DNA of 18,978 bases from SKKY01 sp964622305 (GCA_964622305.1 CAZUPR010000024.1:1-18978); one strand, 5' to 3'. Numbered from the stretch's first letter, positions 7,245 to 14,141 are shown. The notes: generated from the sequence alone by a model not told the origin. Numbers and translations: made by a program.

Positions 7245-7517
7245 TCAACTTTTTGAAAGTAATCTCTCCAATGCTTCGCGAATATCCTTATTAGTAACTT
7301 TCAGACCTTTTACCAGTTTCTCTTCTAATTCCAGATCCGTTTTTTCAGAATACCATAAATGTTTAATATTTTTTTTCTTAGGATTGCTGATCCGTTTATA
7401 TTGCCCATCAGCAACATAAACATAATCCGTATCCCAGTCAAAAACAACATAATTTGTTTTCTTATCACGACCTGCTCTGGAAGTTACAAGCTGACCTTTT
7501 TTAATTTCTCTAATCAT
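7245..7517 (-). CDS. KOW domain-containing RNA-binding protein, L14e-like
   Basis: A 90-residue basic protein with an N-terminal KOW/SH3-like segment, IKKGQLVTSRAGRDKKTNYV at about 5-24, then DTDYVYVADGQYKRISNPKK and KNIKHL near 49-54, a pattern shared with archaeal/eukaryotic ribosomal protein L14e-type proteins and with small proteins found in front of infA in Clostridia. The C-terminal third (about 60-90) is a charged helix, KTDLELEEKLVKGLKVTNKD. It probably binds rRNA or the translation apparatus; the exact role is not established. The ATG at 7517 follows AAGGTGAT; a TTG eight codons upstream overlaps that site and was rejected. infA follows after 23 bases. Confidence 0.8.
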   Translation of the reverse strand: MIREIKKGQLVTSRAGRDKKTNYVVFDWDTDYVYVADGQYKRISNPKKKNIKHLWYSEKTDLELEEKLVKGLKVTNKDIREALERLLSKS

Positions 7518-7598
7518 TGGTATAAAATCACCTTTTTTCAACAGGGAGTAAAATCAGGATTCCTTGAGTAGATCCAAATAAATCCCACCACTTAAACT
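7518..7598. other. 81-base interval where map would be expected
   Basis: No reading frame, no clear promoter (no TATAAT-like box with a -35 partner on the minus strand) and no intrinsic terminator are visible. It only holds the AAGGTGAT ribosome binding site of the following KOW gene. In many Bacillota the methionine aminopeptidase gene map lies here; I see no remnant of it. Confidence 0.6.
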
Positions 7599-8243
7599 CT
7601 ACTTACCCAATACTTTCAGAATTTCAGCCAGGACATCGTCCATAGACTGATTGCCATTTACATTAACTAAAAGACCGGTATTTTTATAGTATTCTAAAAG
7701 GGGGGCTGTCTGTTTCTCATAAACCTCAAGACGGTTTTTTGCTGTCTCTTCAGTGTCATCATCTCTCTGGTACAATTGTCCACCACACTTATCACAAAGG
7801 CCTTCCTGGGCCGGAGGATTAAAAAGCATGTGGTAGGTAGCGCCACAGGATTTGCAGATTCTTCTGCCAGTAAGGCGTCCGATCAGCTCTTCCAAAGGAA
7901 CTTCGATGTTGACAACTGAGTCTAATTTTATCCCTAATTCTTCTAATATTTTTTCAAGGGCATCTGCTTGAACCACTGTTCTGGGAAACCCATCAAGAAG
8001 AAAACCTTTTTTACAATCATCTTCTGCTATTCTGTCTTTTACAATGCCTACTGTAACTTCATCTGGAACCAGCTCGCCTTTATCCATATAGCTTTTAGCC
8101 AGCATGCCCATTTGAGTTTCTTCTTTAATAGCGCTCCTAAACATATCTCCAGTGGAAATATGGGGAACTTGAAGAATTTCAGTAAGTTTTTCTGCTTGTG
8201 TACCTTTGCCTGCTCCGGGAGGTCCCATCAATAAAATTTTCAT
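7599..8243 (-). CDS. adk: Adenylate kinase with zinc-binding LID
   Basis: Adenylate kinase interconverts ATP plus AMP and two ADP in the cytoplasm. The 214-residue product has the P-loop GPPGAGKGT at 7-15, the AMP-binding DMFRSAIK stretch near 33-40 and LLDGFPRT at 82-89 with the conserved Arg88. The long LID domain carries Cys130, Cys133, Cys150 and Cys153, the structural zinc site usual in Gram-positive enzymes. The ATG at 8243 follows GGGGGAAGGT at a good distance; an ATG six codons upstream lies inside the hairpin and adds MQGEGI, foreign to the family. In most Bacillota map follows directly; here an 81-base gap and the KOW gene follow. Confidence 0.96.
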   Translation of the reverse strand: MKILLMGPPGAGKGTQAEKLTEILQVPHISTGDMFRSAIKEETQMGMLAKSYMDKGELVPDEVTVGIVKDRIAEDDCKKGFLLDGFPRTVVQADALEKILEELGIKLDSVVNIEVPLEELIGRLTGRRICKSCGATYHMLFNPPAQEGLCDKCGGQLYQRDDDTEETAKNRLEVYEKQTAPLLEYYKNTGLLVNVNGNQSMDDVLAEILKVLGK

Positions 8244-8257
8244 AATACCTTCCCCCT

Positions 8258-8277
8258 GCATGTTACATGGAACATGC
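8258..8277 (-). repeat. Perfect 7-bp inverted repeat between secY and adk
   Basis: GCATGTT and AACATGC flank a 6-base spacer in the 36-base secY-adk interval. On the minus strand the hairpin lies just before the GGGGGAAGG ribosome binding site of adk. No T-run follows, so termination is unlikely; translational tuning, an mRNA processing stem or a protein-binding palindrome are possible. Function unknown. Confidence 0.45.
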
Positions 8278-8279
8278 TC

Positions 8280-9536
8280 TTATTTCATAAATCCTTCGTA
8301 GTGCCTCATCAGTAAGCTTGCTTCGATCTGTTTCATTGTGTCCAGGGCAACCCCAACCACAATCAAGAGGGCAGTCCCCCCAAAATAGATGGGAATAGCC
8401 GTCAGGGCAATCAGGATGTTTGGCAGTACTGCAATTCCTGCCAGGAAGATTGCACCAGCAAGCGTGATGCGGTTCATAATTTTTGTAATATATTCAGTCG
8501 TTGGTCTGCCTGGTCTGATCCCAGGTATAAAACCACCATTTTTCTTGATGCTGTCTGAAACATCTTGTGGATTAAATGTAATTGCTGAATAGAAGTAAGT
8601 GAAGAACATAATCAGCATCGCATATAAAATCATATATGGTACAGATTTGAAATCAAAGAATGATCCCATGGCTCTTGCAAAGCTATTACCAGGAAACCAG
8701 GAAGCAATTGTTCCAGGGAACATCATAATAGACATTGCAAAAATTACAGGAATAACCCCAGCGGAGTTAACCTTAATAGGAATATGTGTACTTTGTCCGC
8801 CATAAACCTTTCTGCCTACTATCCTTTTTGCATAGTGAACAGGAATTCTTCTTTGACCTTCGTTTACACCTATTATTGCAAGAATAACTACAGCCGCTAC
8901 AATAATAAAGCCTAACAAAGTTATAACTCCAATAGTACCAGTTTTAAAATACTCAACCATAGTTAAGATACCGCTTGGTAATTTGGAAACAATACCAGTG
9001 AAAATAATTATGGAAATACCATTCCCAATTCCTTTTTCAGTAATCATTTCGCCCAGCCACATCAAAAATGCAGTACCTGCTGTCAATGTTAATGCTGTCA
9101 GTAAAATATTTAAGAAGGAAGAATTCACCAGAGCACTTTTCAGTCCGAAAGAAATACCTATACCTTGAACGAAACCAAGGACAACTGTTAAATAACGAGT
9201 GTATTCAACAATTTTCTTTCTTCCTTCCACGCCTTCTTTAGCAAGTCTTTCTAAAGCCGGAACAACAATTGTCAAAAGTTGAATGATAATTGAAGCGTTA
9301 ATATACGGGGTTATACTCATTGCAAAAATTGAAAAGTTTGCAAAGGCTCCACCTGATATGATATCAAAGAAGCCCAGGAGTTGGCCACCACCGATAAGTT
9401 CGTGAATTACATCCAGCTTGATTCCAGGTACTGGAATGTGGGTTCCAATCCTAAAGACCAGTAACATCATTAATGTGAAAATTACTTTTCTTCTTAGTTC
9501 TTCTACCTTAAAAACACTTTTTAATGCATCAACCAT
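8280..9536 (-). CDS. secY: Protein translocase subunit SecY
   Basis: SecY is the channel subunit of the SecYEG translocon in the cytoplasmic membrane. The 418-residue product has the expected ten hydrophobic segments; the first covers about residues 18-37 and is preceded by VDALKSVFKVEELRRK. Conserved features are the VPGI loop, the FAMSITPYINASIIIQLL segment of helix 2 (about 72-89), the cytoplasmic loop RRIPVHYAKRIVGRKVYGGQ (about 229-248) that contacts SecA and the ribosome, and the GFIPGIRPGRPTTEYI loop near 337-352. The ATG at 9536 follows GAGGTGAT inside rplO. Location between rplO and adk is typical for Bacillota. Confidence 0.97.
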   Translation of the reverse strand: MVDALKSVFKVEELRRKVIFTLMMLLVFRIGTHIPVPGIKLDVIHELIGGGQLLGFFDIISGGAFANFSIFAMSITPYINASIIIQLLTIVVPALERLAKEGVEGRKKIVEYTRYLTVVLGFVQGIGISFGLKSALVNSSFLNILLTALTLTAGTAFLMWLGEMITEKGIGNGISIIIFTGIVSKLPSGILTMVEYFKTGTIGVITLLGFIIVAAVVILAIIGVNEGQRRIPVHYAKRIVGRKVYGGQSTHIPIKVNSAGVIPVIFAMSIMMFPGTIASWFPGNSFARAMGSFFDFKSVPYMILYAMLIMFFTYFYSAITFNPQDVSDSIKKNGGFIPGIRPGRPTTEYITKIMNRITLAGAIFLAGIAVLPNILIALTAIPIYFGGTALLIVVGVALDTMKQIEASLLMRHYEGFMK

Positions 9537-9538
9537 AG

Positions 9539-9988
9539 TTAATTAATCACCTCGACACTGCCGCCAGCCTGCTCAATCTTTGCCTTAGCTGCCTCGCTGA
9601 TCGCATGAACTTTTACTTCTAATGCTTTTGTAACTTCGCCATTTGAAAGAATCTTTACGCCATCTTTCATTTGTTTTACAATGCCTGCCTCTTTAAGAGT
9701 TTCAGGGCTTACAAGATCGTTTGCATTGAATTTTTCTTCAATTATATCTAAGTTTACAACTGCATAAACTTTTTTAAATCTGGCGTTTGAAAAACCACGT
9801 TTGGGAAGTCTTCTTTGCAGGGGAGTTTGTCCACCTTCAAAGTATGGACCTTTTACTCCGCCTGAGCGGGCTTTTTGTCCCTTGTGGCCTTTGCCAGCTG
9901 TTTTACCCAGGCCAGAACCAATACCTCTGCCTTTACGTGTTCTTTCTTTTTTAGAACCCTCTGCTGGTTTTAAATCATGGAGCTTCAC
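9539..9988 (-). CDS. rplO: 50S ribosomal protein L15
   Basis: L15 is a late-assembling 50S protein with a long basic N-terminal extension. From the GTG at 9988 the 149-residue product opens KLHDLKPAEGSKKERTRKG after the initiator, continues GRGIGSGLGKTAGKGHKGQK and RSGGVKGPYFEGGQTPLQRR, and ends with a mixed domain whose last residues GGSVEVIN are near the secY start. AGGAGG lies eight bases before this GTG; a second GTG three codons upstream overlaps the site itself and adds residues foreign to the family. Its GAG-GTG-ATT codons double as the secY ribosome binding site; only two bases separate the genes. Confidence 0.95.
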   Translation of the reverse strand: MKLHDLKPAEGSKKERTRKGRGIGSGLGKTAGKGHKGQKARSGGVKGPYFEGGQTPLQRRLPKRGFSNARFKKVYAVVNLDIIEEKFNANDLVSPETLKEAGIVKQMKDGVKILSNGEVTKALEVKVHAISEAAKAKIEQAGGSVEVIN

Positions 9989-10013
9989 AGAGAACACCTC
10001 CTATCTTTTTTGC

Positions 10014-10193
10014 CTAAACTTCTTCTACTTTAACTAAATGACTAATTGTCTCAACCATGCCTCTGATGGCTTCTGTATCGTCTTTTACAACTGATCTGTT
10101 TAATTTAGTCAGGCCAAGAGTTTGGGCAGTTGTTGCTTGATTTGGATTACGTCCAATCGTGCTTTTAACTAAAGTAATTTTAATTTTTCCCAT
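10014..10193 (-). CDS. rpmD: 50S ribosomal protein L30
   Basis: Read by hand: a 59-residue frame that fills the space between rpsE and rplO. L30 is a small alpha/beta 50S protein bound to domain II of 23S rRNA. The product begins MGKIKITLVKSTIGRNPNQA, matches the family pattern up to TAQTLGLTKLNRSVVKDDT (about 22-40) and the helix IRGMVETISHLVKVEEV. The ATG at 10193 follows AGGAGGCAAGACA. The stop is TAG at 10016-10014. Length is the normal bacterial one. Confidence 0.95.
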   Translation of the reverse strand: MGKIKITLVKSTIGRNPNQATTAQTLGLTKLNRSVVKDDTEAIRGMVETISHLVKVEEV

Positions 10194-10204
10194 TGTCTTG
10201 CCTC

Positions 10205-10723
10205 CTATGAAAGAATTTCTTCTACAGTTTTTCCTCTTAGGGCTGCTACATCCTCAACCCTTTTTAATGACTCTAAGCCTTGAATAGTAGCCTTTACGAT
10301 ATTAAGACTGTTACTTGAACCCAAGGATTTAGTCAGGATATCTTTAATTCCGCATAACTCAACAACCGCTCTGGCTGCTCCGCCGGCGATAACACCAGTA
10401 CCAGGAGCTGCAGGTTTAAGCATAACTCTGGCTGCGCCAAACTGCCCAATTACCTGGTGAGGAATAGTTGTATTGGTCATTGGAACTTCAATTACATTCT
10501 TTTTTGCATTTTCTACTGCTTTTCTGATTGCTTCGGGAACTTCTGTAGCTTTACCCATTCCAACTCCAACTTTGCCTTTTTGGTTACCAACAACCACTAA
10601 AGCTGAGAAGTTAAAACGACGTCCACCTTTAACAACCTTTGCAACACGGTTTATAAAAACAACTCTCTCTTGAAACTCTTGTTGTTTTTCTGCACCTCTT
10701 TGTCTTTCCATATTTCTAGCCAA
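10205..10723 (-). CDS. rpsE: 30S ribosomal protein S5
   Basis: S5 lies at the mRNA entry site of the 30S body and affects decoding accuracy. The 172-residue product has a double-stranded RNA-binding N-terminal domain with the signature GGRRFNFSALVVVGNQKGKV at about 33-52 and the GMGKATEVPEAIRKA stretch, then the second domain with APGTGVIAGGAARAVVE near 108-124 and the SLGSSNSLNIVKAT segment. The start is TTG at 10723 (TTGGCTAGAAATATGG), preceded by GGAGGG at eight bases. A later ATG four codons in lacks a site at a suitable distance. Confidence 0.96.
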   Translation of the reverse strand: MARNMERQRGAEKQQEFQERVVFINRVAKVVKGGRRFNFSALVVVGNQKGKVGVGMGKATEVPEAIRKAVENAKKNVIEVPMTNTTIPHQVIGQFGAARVMLKPAAPGTGVIAGGAARAVVELCGIKDILTKSLGSSNSLNIVKATIQGLESLKRVEDVAALRGKTVEEILS

Positions 10724-10749
10724 ATGTTTTTCCCTCCTTCACCAAAAAA

Positions 10750-11100
10750 TTAAAACTCAAGACCAGCTTCTCTTGCACCTTCAGCAAAAGCTTTCACTCT
10801 GCCGTGATATATTAAACCGCCGCGGTCAAATACTACTTTTGTTATTCCTTTATCAAGAGCTTTTTTTGCGATATCTGCTCCTACAATTTTTGCGCCTTCA
10901 ATATTGCTGCCAGAATCTATTTTTTGAGATGAAGCAGCTACAAGTGTGATCCCTTGTGTGTCATCAATAATCTGTCCATAAATCTGATTGAGACTTCTGT
11001 AGACTACCAGACGTGGTCTTTCACTTGTACCCTTTAATGTATGTCTGATTCTTGCATGTTTTTTTGCGCGGATTTTCTTTCTAGGTGTTTTCTTTATCAT
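10750..11100 (-). CDS. rplR: 50S ribosomal protein L18
   Basis: L18 binds 5S rRNA together with L5. The 116-residue product opens MIKKTPRKKIRAKKHARIRH, continues GTSERPRLVVYRSLNQIYGQ (about 25-44) and ends with the family tail FDRGGLIYHGRVKAFAEGAR plus EAGLEF. The ATG at 11100 is used: AAAGGGGTGA lies five bases ahead, and family members usually begin at this methionine. A GTG three codons upstream overlaps the GGGGTG of the binding site itself and was rejected. Confidence 0.95.
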   Translation of the reverse strand: MIKKTPRKKIRAKKHARIRHTLKGTSERPRLVVYRSLNQIYGQIIDDTQGITLVAASSQKIDSGSNIEGAKIVGADIAKKALDKGITKVVFDRGGLIYHGRVKAFAEGAREAGLEF

Positions 11101-11128
11101 TAAAGTCACCCCTTTCCTTTATGCCTTA

Positions 11129-11671
11129 CTACTTACCAGACGTTTTACCTGGTCTGATTTTAACAGTTTCTGTTGTGTATCTGATACCCTTACCTTTATA
11201 TGGTTCAGGCTCTCTAACTGCTCTTATGTTGGCAGCCAGGCTTCCAACTTTTTCCTTGTCAATTCCTCTGATAATAATGGTATCTTGTGATGGAACTTCG
11301 ATTTCTGTGTTTTCATATGCTTCCATCTCAACTGGGTGTGAATAGCCTGCAGAAAGAACAAGTTTTTGTCCTTGTAAAGCAGCCCTGTAACCAACACCAA
11401 CCATTTTTAGTGTTTTTTCGTATCCTTCTGAAACGCCAACAACCATATTGTTAAGCAGGGTTCTTGTCAAACCATGCAAGGCTCTGTGGTTTTTTTCATC
11501 ACTTGGACGTTTGATGTTAACTTCATTACCCTCAAGGAGAATTTCCATCTCCGGGGACAGTTGTCTGGTCAAAGTTCCCTTAGGGCCCTTAACTTCTACA
11601 AGATTGTCTTCCTTTATGTTAATCTCAACACCACTTGGAATATTGACAGGAAGTTTACCAATTCTGGACAT
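11129..11671 (-). CDS. rplF: 50S ribosomal protein L6
   Basis: L6 binds 23S rRNA near the sarcin-ricin loop and the factor-binding site. The 180-residue product, a normal length, begins MSRIGKLPVNIPSGVEINI and has two repeats of the L6 fold: about 10-80 and 85-170. Signature segments are GLTRTLLNNMVVGVSEGYEK at 68-87, GVGYRAALQGQKLVLSAGYS, and the C-terminal REPEPYKGKGIRY near 152-164 followed by KIRPGKTSGK. The ATG at 11671 is preceded by GGGAGGT. rplR follows after 28 bases. Confidence 0.97.
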   Translation of the reverse strand: MSRIGKLPVNIPSGVEINIKEDNLVEVKGPKGTLTRQLSPEMEILLEGNEVNIKRPSDEKNHRALHGLTRTLLNNMVVGVSEGYEKTLKMVGVGYRAALQGQKLVLSAGYSHPVEMEAYENTEIEVPSQDTIIIRGIDKEKVGSLAANIRAVREPEPYKGKGIRYTTETVKIRPGKTSGK

Positions 11672-11692
11672 CTTATTACCTCCCGATTTTAA

Positions 11693-12091
11693 TTACCATA
11701 CATAGCAGATTACTTCGCCGCCAAGGCCATTGTTACGTGCAAATTTGTCAGTAACTATACCTTGTGAAGTAGAAATAACTGCGATTCCAAGACCACCTAA
11801 AACCCGTGGCACTTCGTCTTTTTTGCAGTAGACTCTTAAGCTTGGTTTGCTTATTCTCTTAAGTCCGCTGATAACCTTTTGATCGTTAGCACCGTACTTC
11901 ATGAAAATTCTGATTATACCCTGCTTGCTGTCTTCAATAACTTCGTAATTCTTTATAAAACCCTCTGATTTAAGAATCTCTGCAAGGTTGATTTTAACCT
12001 TTGAAGCAGGGATCTCAACAGTTTCGTGTTTAATCATATTAGCATTTCTGATTCTGGTCAGAAAATCTGCAATTGGATCTGTCATAACCAT
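11693..12091 (-). CDS. rpsH: 30S ribosomal protein S8
   Basis: S8 is a primary 16S rRNA binder in the central domain and a known repressor of the spc operon in enterobacteria. The 132-residue product begins MVMTDPIADFLTRIRNAN and has KVNLAEILKSEGFI-like KINLAEILKSEGFIKNYEV at about 33-51, then RVYCKKDEVPRVLGGLGIAV and the C-terminal ISTSQGIVTDKFARNNGLGG signature that binds helix 21. The ATG at 12091 is favoured over the second ATG two codons later because AAGGAGG is 11 bases from the first and 17 from the second, and because the family usually starts MVMTDPI. Confidence 0.96.
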   Translation of the reverse strand: MVMTDPIADFLTRIRNANMIKHETVEIPASKVKINLAEILKSEGFIKNYEVIEDSKQGIIRIFMKYGANDQKVISGLKRISKPSLRVYCKKDEVPRVLGGLGIAVISTSQGIVTDKFARNNGLGGEVICYVW

Positions 12092-12123
12092 ATTATAATT
12101 TACCTCCTTCCATCGCCTGAGGT

Positions 12124-12303
12124 TTACCAGCTGGCTTTCTTAACTCCAGGTAGTTGCCCTTTATAAGCAAGTTCTCTAAAGCAAACACGGCATATTCCAA
12201 ATTTGCGCATGTAAGCCCGCGGTCTGCCACAAACTTTACATCTGTTAACTTCCTGCACTTTATACTTAGGAGCCCTGCGGACTCTCATTGAAACTTTAGC
12301 CAC
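12124..12303 (-). CDS. rpsN: 30S ribosomal protein S14, zinc-dependent type Z
   Basis: Read by hand: a 59-residue frame between rplE and rpsH, the normal S14 place in Gram-positive spc clusters. S14 is a late-assembling 30S head protein. The product starts AKVSMRVRRAPKYKVQEVN after the initiator and has Cys22-x2-Cys25 and Cys38-x2-Cys41, the zinc site of the short S14 type, with the signature CGRPRAYMRKFGICRVCF between and FRELAYKGQLPGVKKASW at the end. The start is GTG at 12303, preceded by a full AAGGAGGT seven bases away. It is two residues shorter than the common 61, with the loss near the N-terminus. Confidence 0.96.
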   Translation of the reverse strand: MAKVSMRVRRAPKYKVQEVNRCKVCGRPRAYMRKFGICRVCFRELAYKGQLPGVKKASW

Positions 12304-12331
12304 TATCTTACCTCCTTCTAATTAAAGAGAT

Positions 12332-12874
12332 CTAGTTTTTACTAAATGGCATTCCACTTAATCTCAATAATTCTCTTCCTTCTTCATCAGTTTTTGCTGT
12401 AGTAACAAAAACTACTTCTAATCCGCGTACTTTATCTACTTTTTCATAATCAATTTCCGGGAAAATTATTTGTTCTCTTAAACCAAGGCTGTAGTTTCCT
12501 CTGCCATCAAATGATTTAGGTGATACACCTCTGAAATCACGTACTCTTGGAAGAACAATATTAACAAGCTTATCTATAAATTCATACATTCTGTCTCCGC
12601 GAAGAGTTACTTTAGCACCAATAGGCATCCCGTCTCTAAGCTTGTATGTTGCTATTGATTTTTTTGCCTTAGTAATTACAGGTTTTTGACCTGCAATCAG
12701 CATTAAGTCTTCAACTGCACCATCCAATACTTTAGGGTTAGCTACTGCTTCGCCAAGGCCAATATTTATTACAACTTTTTCAAACTTTGGAACTTCCATA
12801 ACACTTTCATATGAAAACTTTTCCTGAAGCAAGGGAATTAGTTCGCTATCATATTTTTCCTTTAATCTGGCCAA
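12332..12874 (-). CDS. rplE: 50S ribosomal protein L5
   Basis: L5 binds 5S rRNA in the central protuberance and contacts P-site tRNA. The 180-residue product begins ARLKEKYDSELIPLLQEKF after the initiator and contains VPKFEKVVINIGLGEAVANP (about 28-47), QKPVITKAKKSIATYKLRDG, and the C-terminal RLSGMPF signature just before the end. The length is as expected. The start codon is TTG at 12874 in TTGGCCAGATTAAAG, with GGAGG eight bases upstream; no in-frame ATG lies close by. In gamma-proteobacteria S8 represses the spc operon at the rplE start; I see no matching S8-site fold here. Confidence 0.95.
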   Translation of the reverse strand: MARLKEKYDSELIPLLQEKFSYESVMEVPKFEKVVINIGLGEAVANPKVLDGAVEDLMLIAGQKPVITKAKKSIATYKLRDGMPIGAKVTLRGDRMYEFIDKLVNIVLPRVRDFRGVSPKSFDGRGNYSLGLREQIIFPEIDYEKVDKVRGLEVVFVTTAKTDEEGRELLRLSGMPFSKN

Positions 12875-12900
12875 CTCTATAAGCCTCCTTTCCCTTTTTA

Positions 12901-13224
12901 TTATTTATCGAATACTTCGCCACATTTAACACAGGTTCTTACTTTTTTACCATCTTCAAGAATCTTTTTTGCAATTCTTACACCTTTTCCACACTTACTG
13001 CAGAAAGGCATCGCATTCGAAGAATGTATTGCAGATTCTCTTTCGATAATACCACCTTGTGGGTTCGCCTGGTTGGGCTTTGAGTGTCTTTTGATTATGT
13101 TAACGCCTTCAACAATTATCTTGCCTTCTTTGGGCATTGCTGAAAGAACATTACCTTTTTTACCTTTATCTTTTCCAGCAGTTATTACTACTGAATCGCC
13201 TTTTTTGACATGAAGCTTTGCCAT
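12901..13224 (-). CDS. rplX: 50S ribosomal protein L24 (zinc-ribbon form)
   Basis: L24 is an assembly initiator of the 50S subunit near the tunnel exit. The 107-residue product begins MAKLHVKKGDSVVITAGKDK, a KOW motif at about residues 5-32, followed by the conserved NIIKRHSKPNQANPQGGIIE segment at 42-61. The C-terminal part has two CxxC pairs, Cys75/Cys78 and Cys98/Cys101, a likely zinc ribbon that is found in many Gram-positive L24 proteins. The ATG at 13224 is preceded by GGAGGTG with a normal spacing. Twenty-three bases separate it from rplN. Confidence 0.96.
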   Translation of the reverse strand: MAKLHVKKGDSVVITAGKDKGKKGNVLSAMPKEGKIIVEGVNIIKRHSKPNQANPQGGIIERESAIHSSNAMPFCSKCGKGVRIAKKILEDGKKVRTCVKCGEVFDK

Positions 13225-13247
13225 TTATTTCACCTCCAGGGCTTTTG

Positions 13248-13616
13248 TTACAGCACTTCAGGAGCCAAAGATATAATTTTCATAAAATCTTTGTCACGTA
13301 ATTCTCTGGCTACTGGCCCGAATATACGTGTACCTCTTGGACTGCGATCATCTTTTATTATTACTGCAGCATTTTCATTAAACTTGATGTAAGAACCATC
13401 TTTTCTTCTCACTGGACGTTTTGTTCTTACGATAACTGCTTTTACAATGTCACCTTTTTTTACTACGCCGCCTGGTGCTGCTTCTTTGACTGAGCAAACA
13501 ATAACATCACCAACTCCAGCGTATCTGCGTCTTGTGCCGCCCAACACTCTGATACAAAGCAATTCTTTTGCTCCAGAGTTGTCGCCAACTTTAACTCTTG
13601 ATTCTTGCTGAATCAT
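13248..13616 (-). CDS. rplN: 50S ribosomal protein L14
   Basis: L14 lies at the subunit interface in bridges with 16S rRNA and is the binding site of the silencing factor RsfS. The 122-residue product, the standard length, begins MIQQESRVKVGDNSGAKELL, carries RVLGGTRRRYAGVGDVIV around residues 24-41, the basic strand VIVRTKRPVRRKDGSYI, and ends with the conserved GPVARELRDKDFMKIISLAPEVL (last 23 residues, quoted in part). The ATG at 13616 follows GGGAGG. This is the first gene of the classical spc cluster; no promoter was seen before it, so it is probably transcribed from the rpsJ promoter. Confidence 0.97.
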   Translation of the reverse strand: MIQQESRVKVGDNSGAKELLCIRVLGGTRRRYAGVGDVIVCSVKEAAPGGVVKKGDIVKAVIVRTKRPVRRKDGSYIKFNENAAVIIKDDRSPRGTRIFGPVARELRDKDFMKIISLAPEVL

Positions 13617-13640
13617 CTTTCGAAAACCTCCCTTCGAAAG
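13617..13640 (-). promoter_or_regulatory. Hairpin with the rplN ribosome binding site in its loop
   Basis: On the minus strand CTTTCGAA (13640-13633) and TTCGAAAG (13624-13617) form a perfect 8-bp stem. The 8-base loop is GGGAGGTT (13632-13625), which is the Shine-Dalgarno sequence of rplN, and the 3' arm touches the ATG at 13616. The hairpin could expose the site for ribosome loading at the S10/spc junction, or serve as a protein or nuclease target. Structure is seen in the sequence; the role is inference. Confidence 0.55.
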
Positions 13641-13653
13641 CAGGTTACCTATT

Positions 13654-13914
13654 TTAGATGATAGGCGCTTTCTCTACTATTTCGATCAATCTCCATCTTT
13701 TGTCTTTGCTAAGAGGGCGGGTTTCCATAATTTTAACCTTATCGCCAATCTTGCATTCGTTATTCTCGTCATGAGCTTTATATTTTGTAGTTACTACTTT
13801 ATATTTATTGTATAGTGGATGTCTTACATGATCTTCAATGGCAACTGTAATTGTTTTATCCATCTTGTCACTAACGACTTTTCCAATACGAACCTTACGT
13901 GCAGCTCTTTCCAA
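13654..13914 (-). CDS. rpsQ: 30S ribosomal protein S17
   Basis: S17 is an OB-fold primary binder of 16S rRNA in the 30S body. The chosen start is TTG at 13914, giving 86 residues that open MERAARKVRIGKVVSDKMDK, closely matching the usual MER-x-x-RK-VRVG opening. An AAGGGGG site lies eight bases before it. The ATG at 13932 would add six residues (MKGVNE), overlap the rpmC stop in TAATG and have only a poor GAGAGG site; an automatic caller could prefer it. The body shows HPLYNKYKVVTTKYKAHDE and the GDKVKIMETRPLSKDKRWRL signature at about residues 55-75. The product is certain, the start is likely. Confidence 0.85.
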   Translation of the reverse strand: MERAARKVRIGKVVSDKMDKTITVAIEDHVRHPLYNKYKVVTTKYKAHDENNECKIGDKVKIMETRPLSKDKRWRLIEIVEKAPII

Positions 13915-13931
13915 TTCATTTACCCCCTTCA

Positions 13932-14141
13932 TTAAACTCTGGGCCTCTCAATGTTTAACTCGCGTTCCCTGAGAACAGTCTTTGATTTTGCTATATCTTT
14001 TTTTACTGATTTAATTCTCATTGGGTTGTCCAGTTGGCCAGTGGCCATTTGAAAGCGCAGATTAAACAATTCTTCTTTTAGGTTGAGAACTTTAGCATTA
14101 AGTTCTTCTGATGTTAAATCTCTCAATTCTTTTGCTTTCAT
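13932..14141 (-). CDS. rpmC: 50S ribosomal protein L29
   Basis: L29 is a small two-helix protein near the exit tunnel, in contact with L23. The 69-residue product begins MKAKELRDLTSEELNAKV and has the family core KEELFNLRFQMATGQLDNPM at about 22-41, followed by a basic helix that ends TVLRERELN. The slightly extended tail IERPRV is the only difference from the shortest family members. The ATG at 14141 overlaps the rplP stop in TAATG. The ribosome binding site GGTGGTG is encoded by the last glycine codons of rplP and is weaker than most in this cluster, consistent with coupled translation. Confidence 0.95.
   Translation of the reverse strand: MKAKELRDLTSEELNAKVLNLKEELFNLRFQMATGQLDNPMRIKSVKKDIAKSKTVLRERELNIERPRV

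Noticed and set aside
11101..11109. L18 start at GTG three codons upstream
   Set aside because: It overlaps its own GGGGTG binding site; ATG 11100 is correctly spaced and fits the family.
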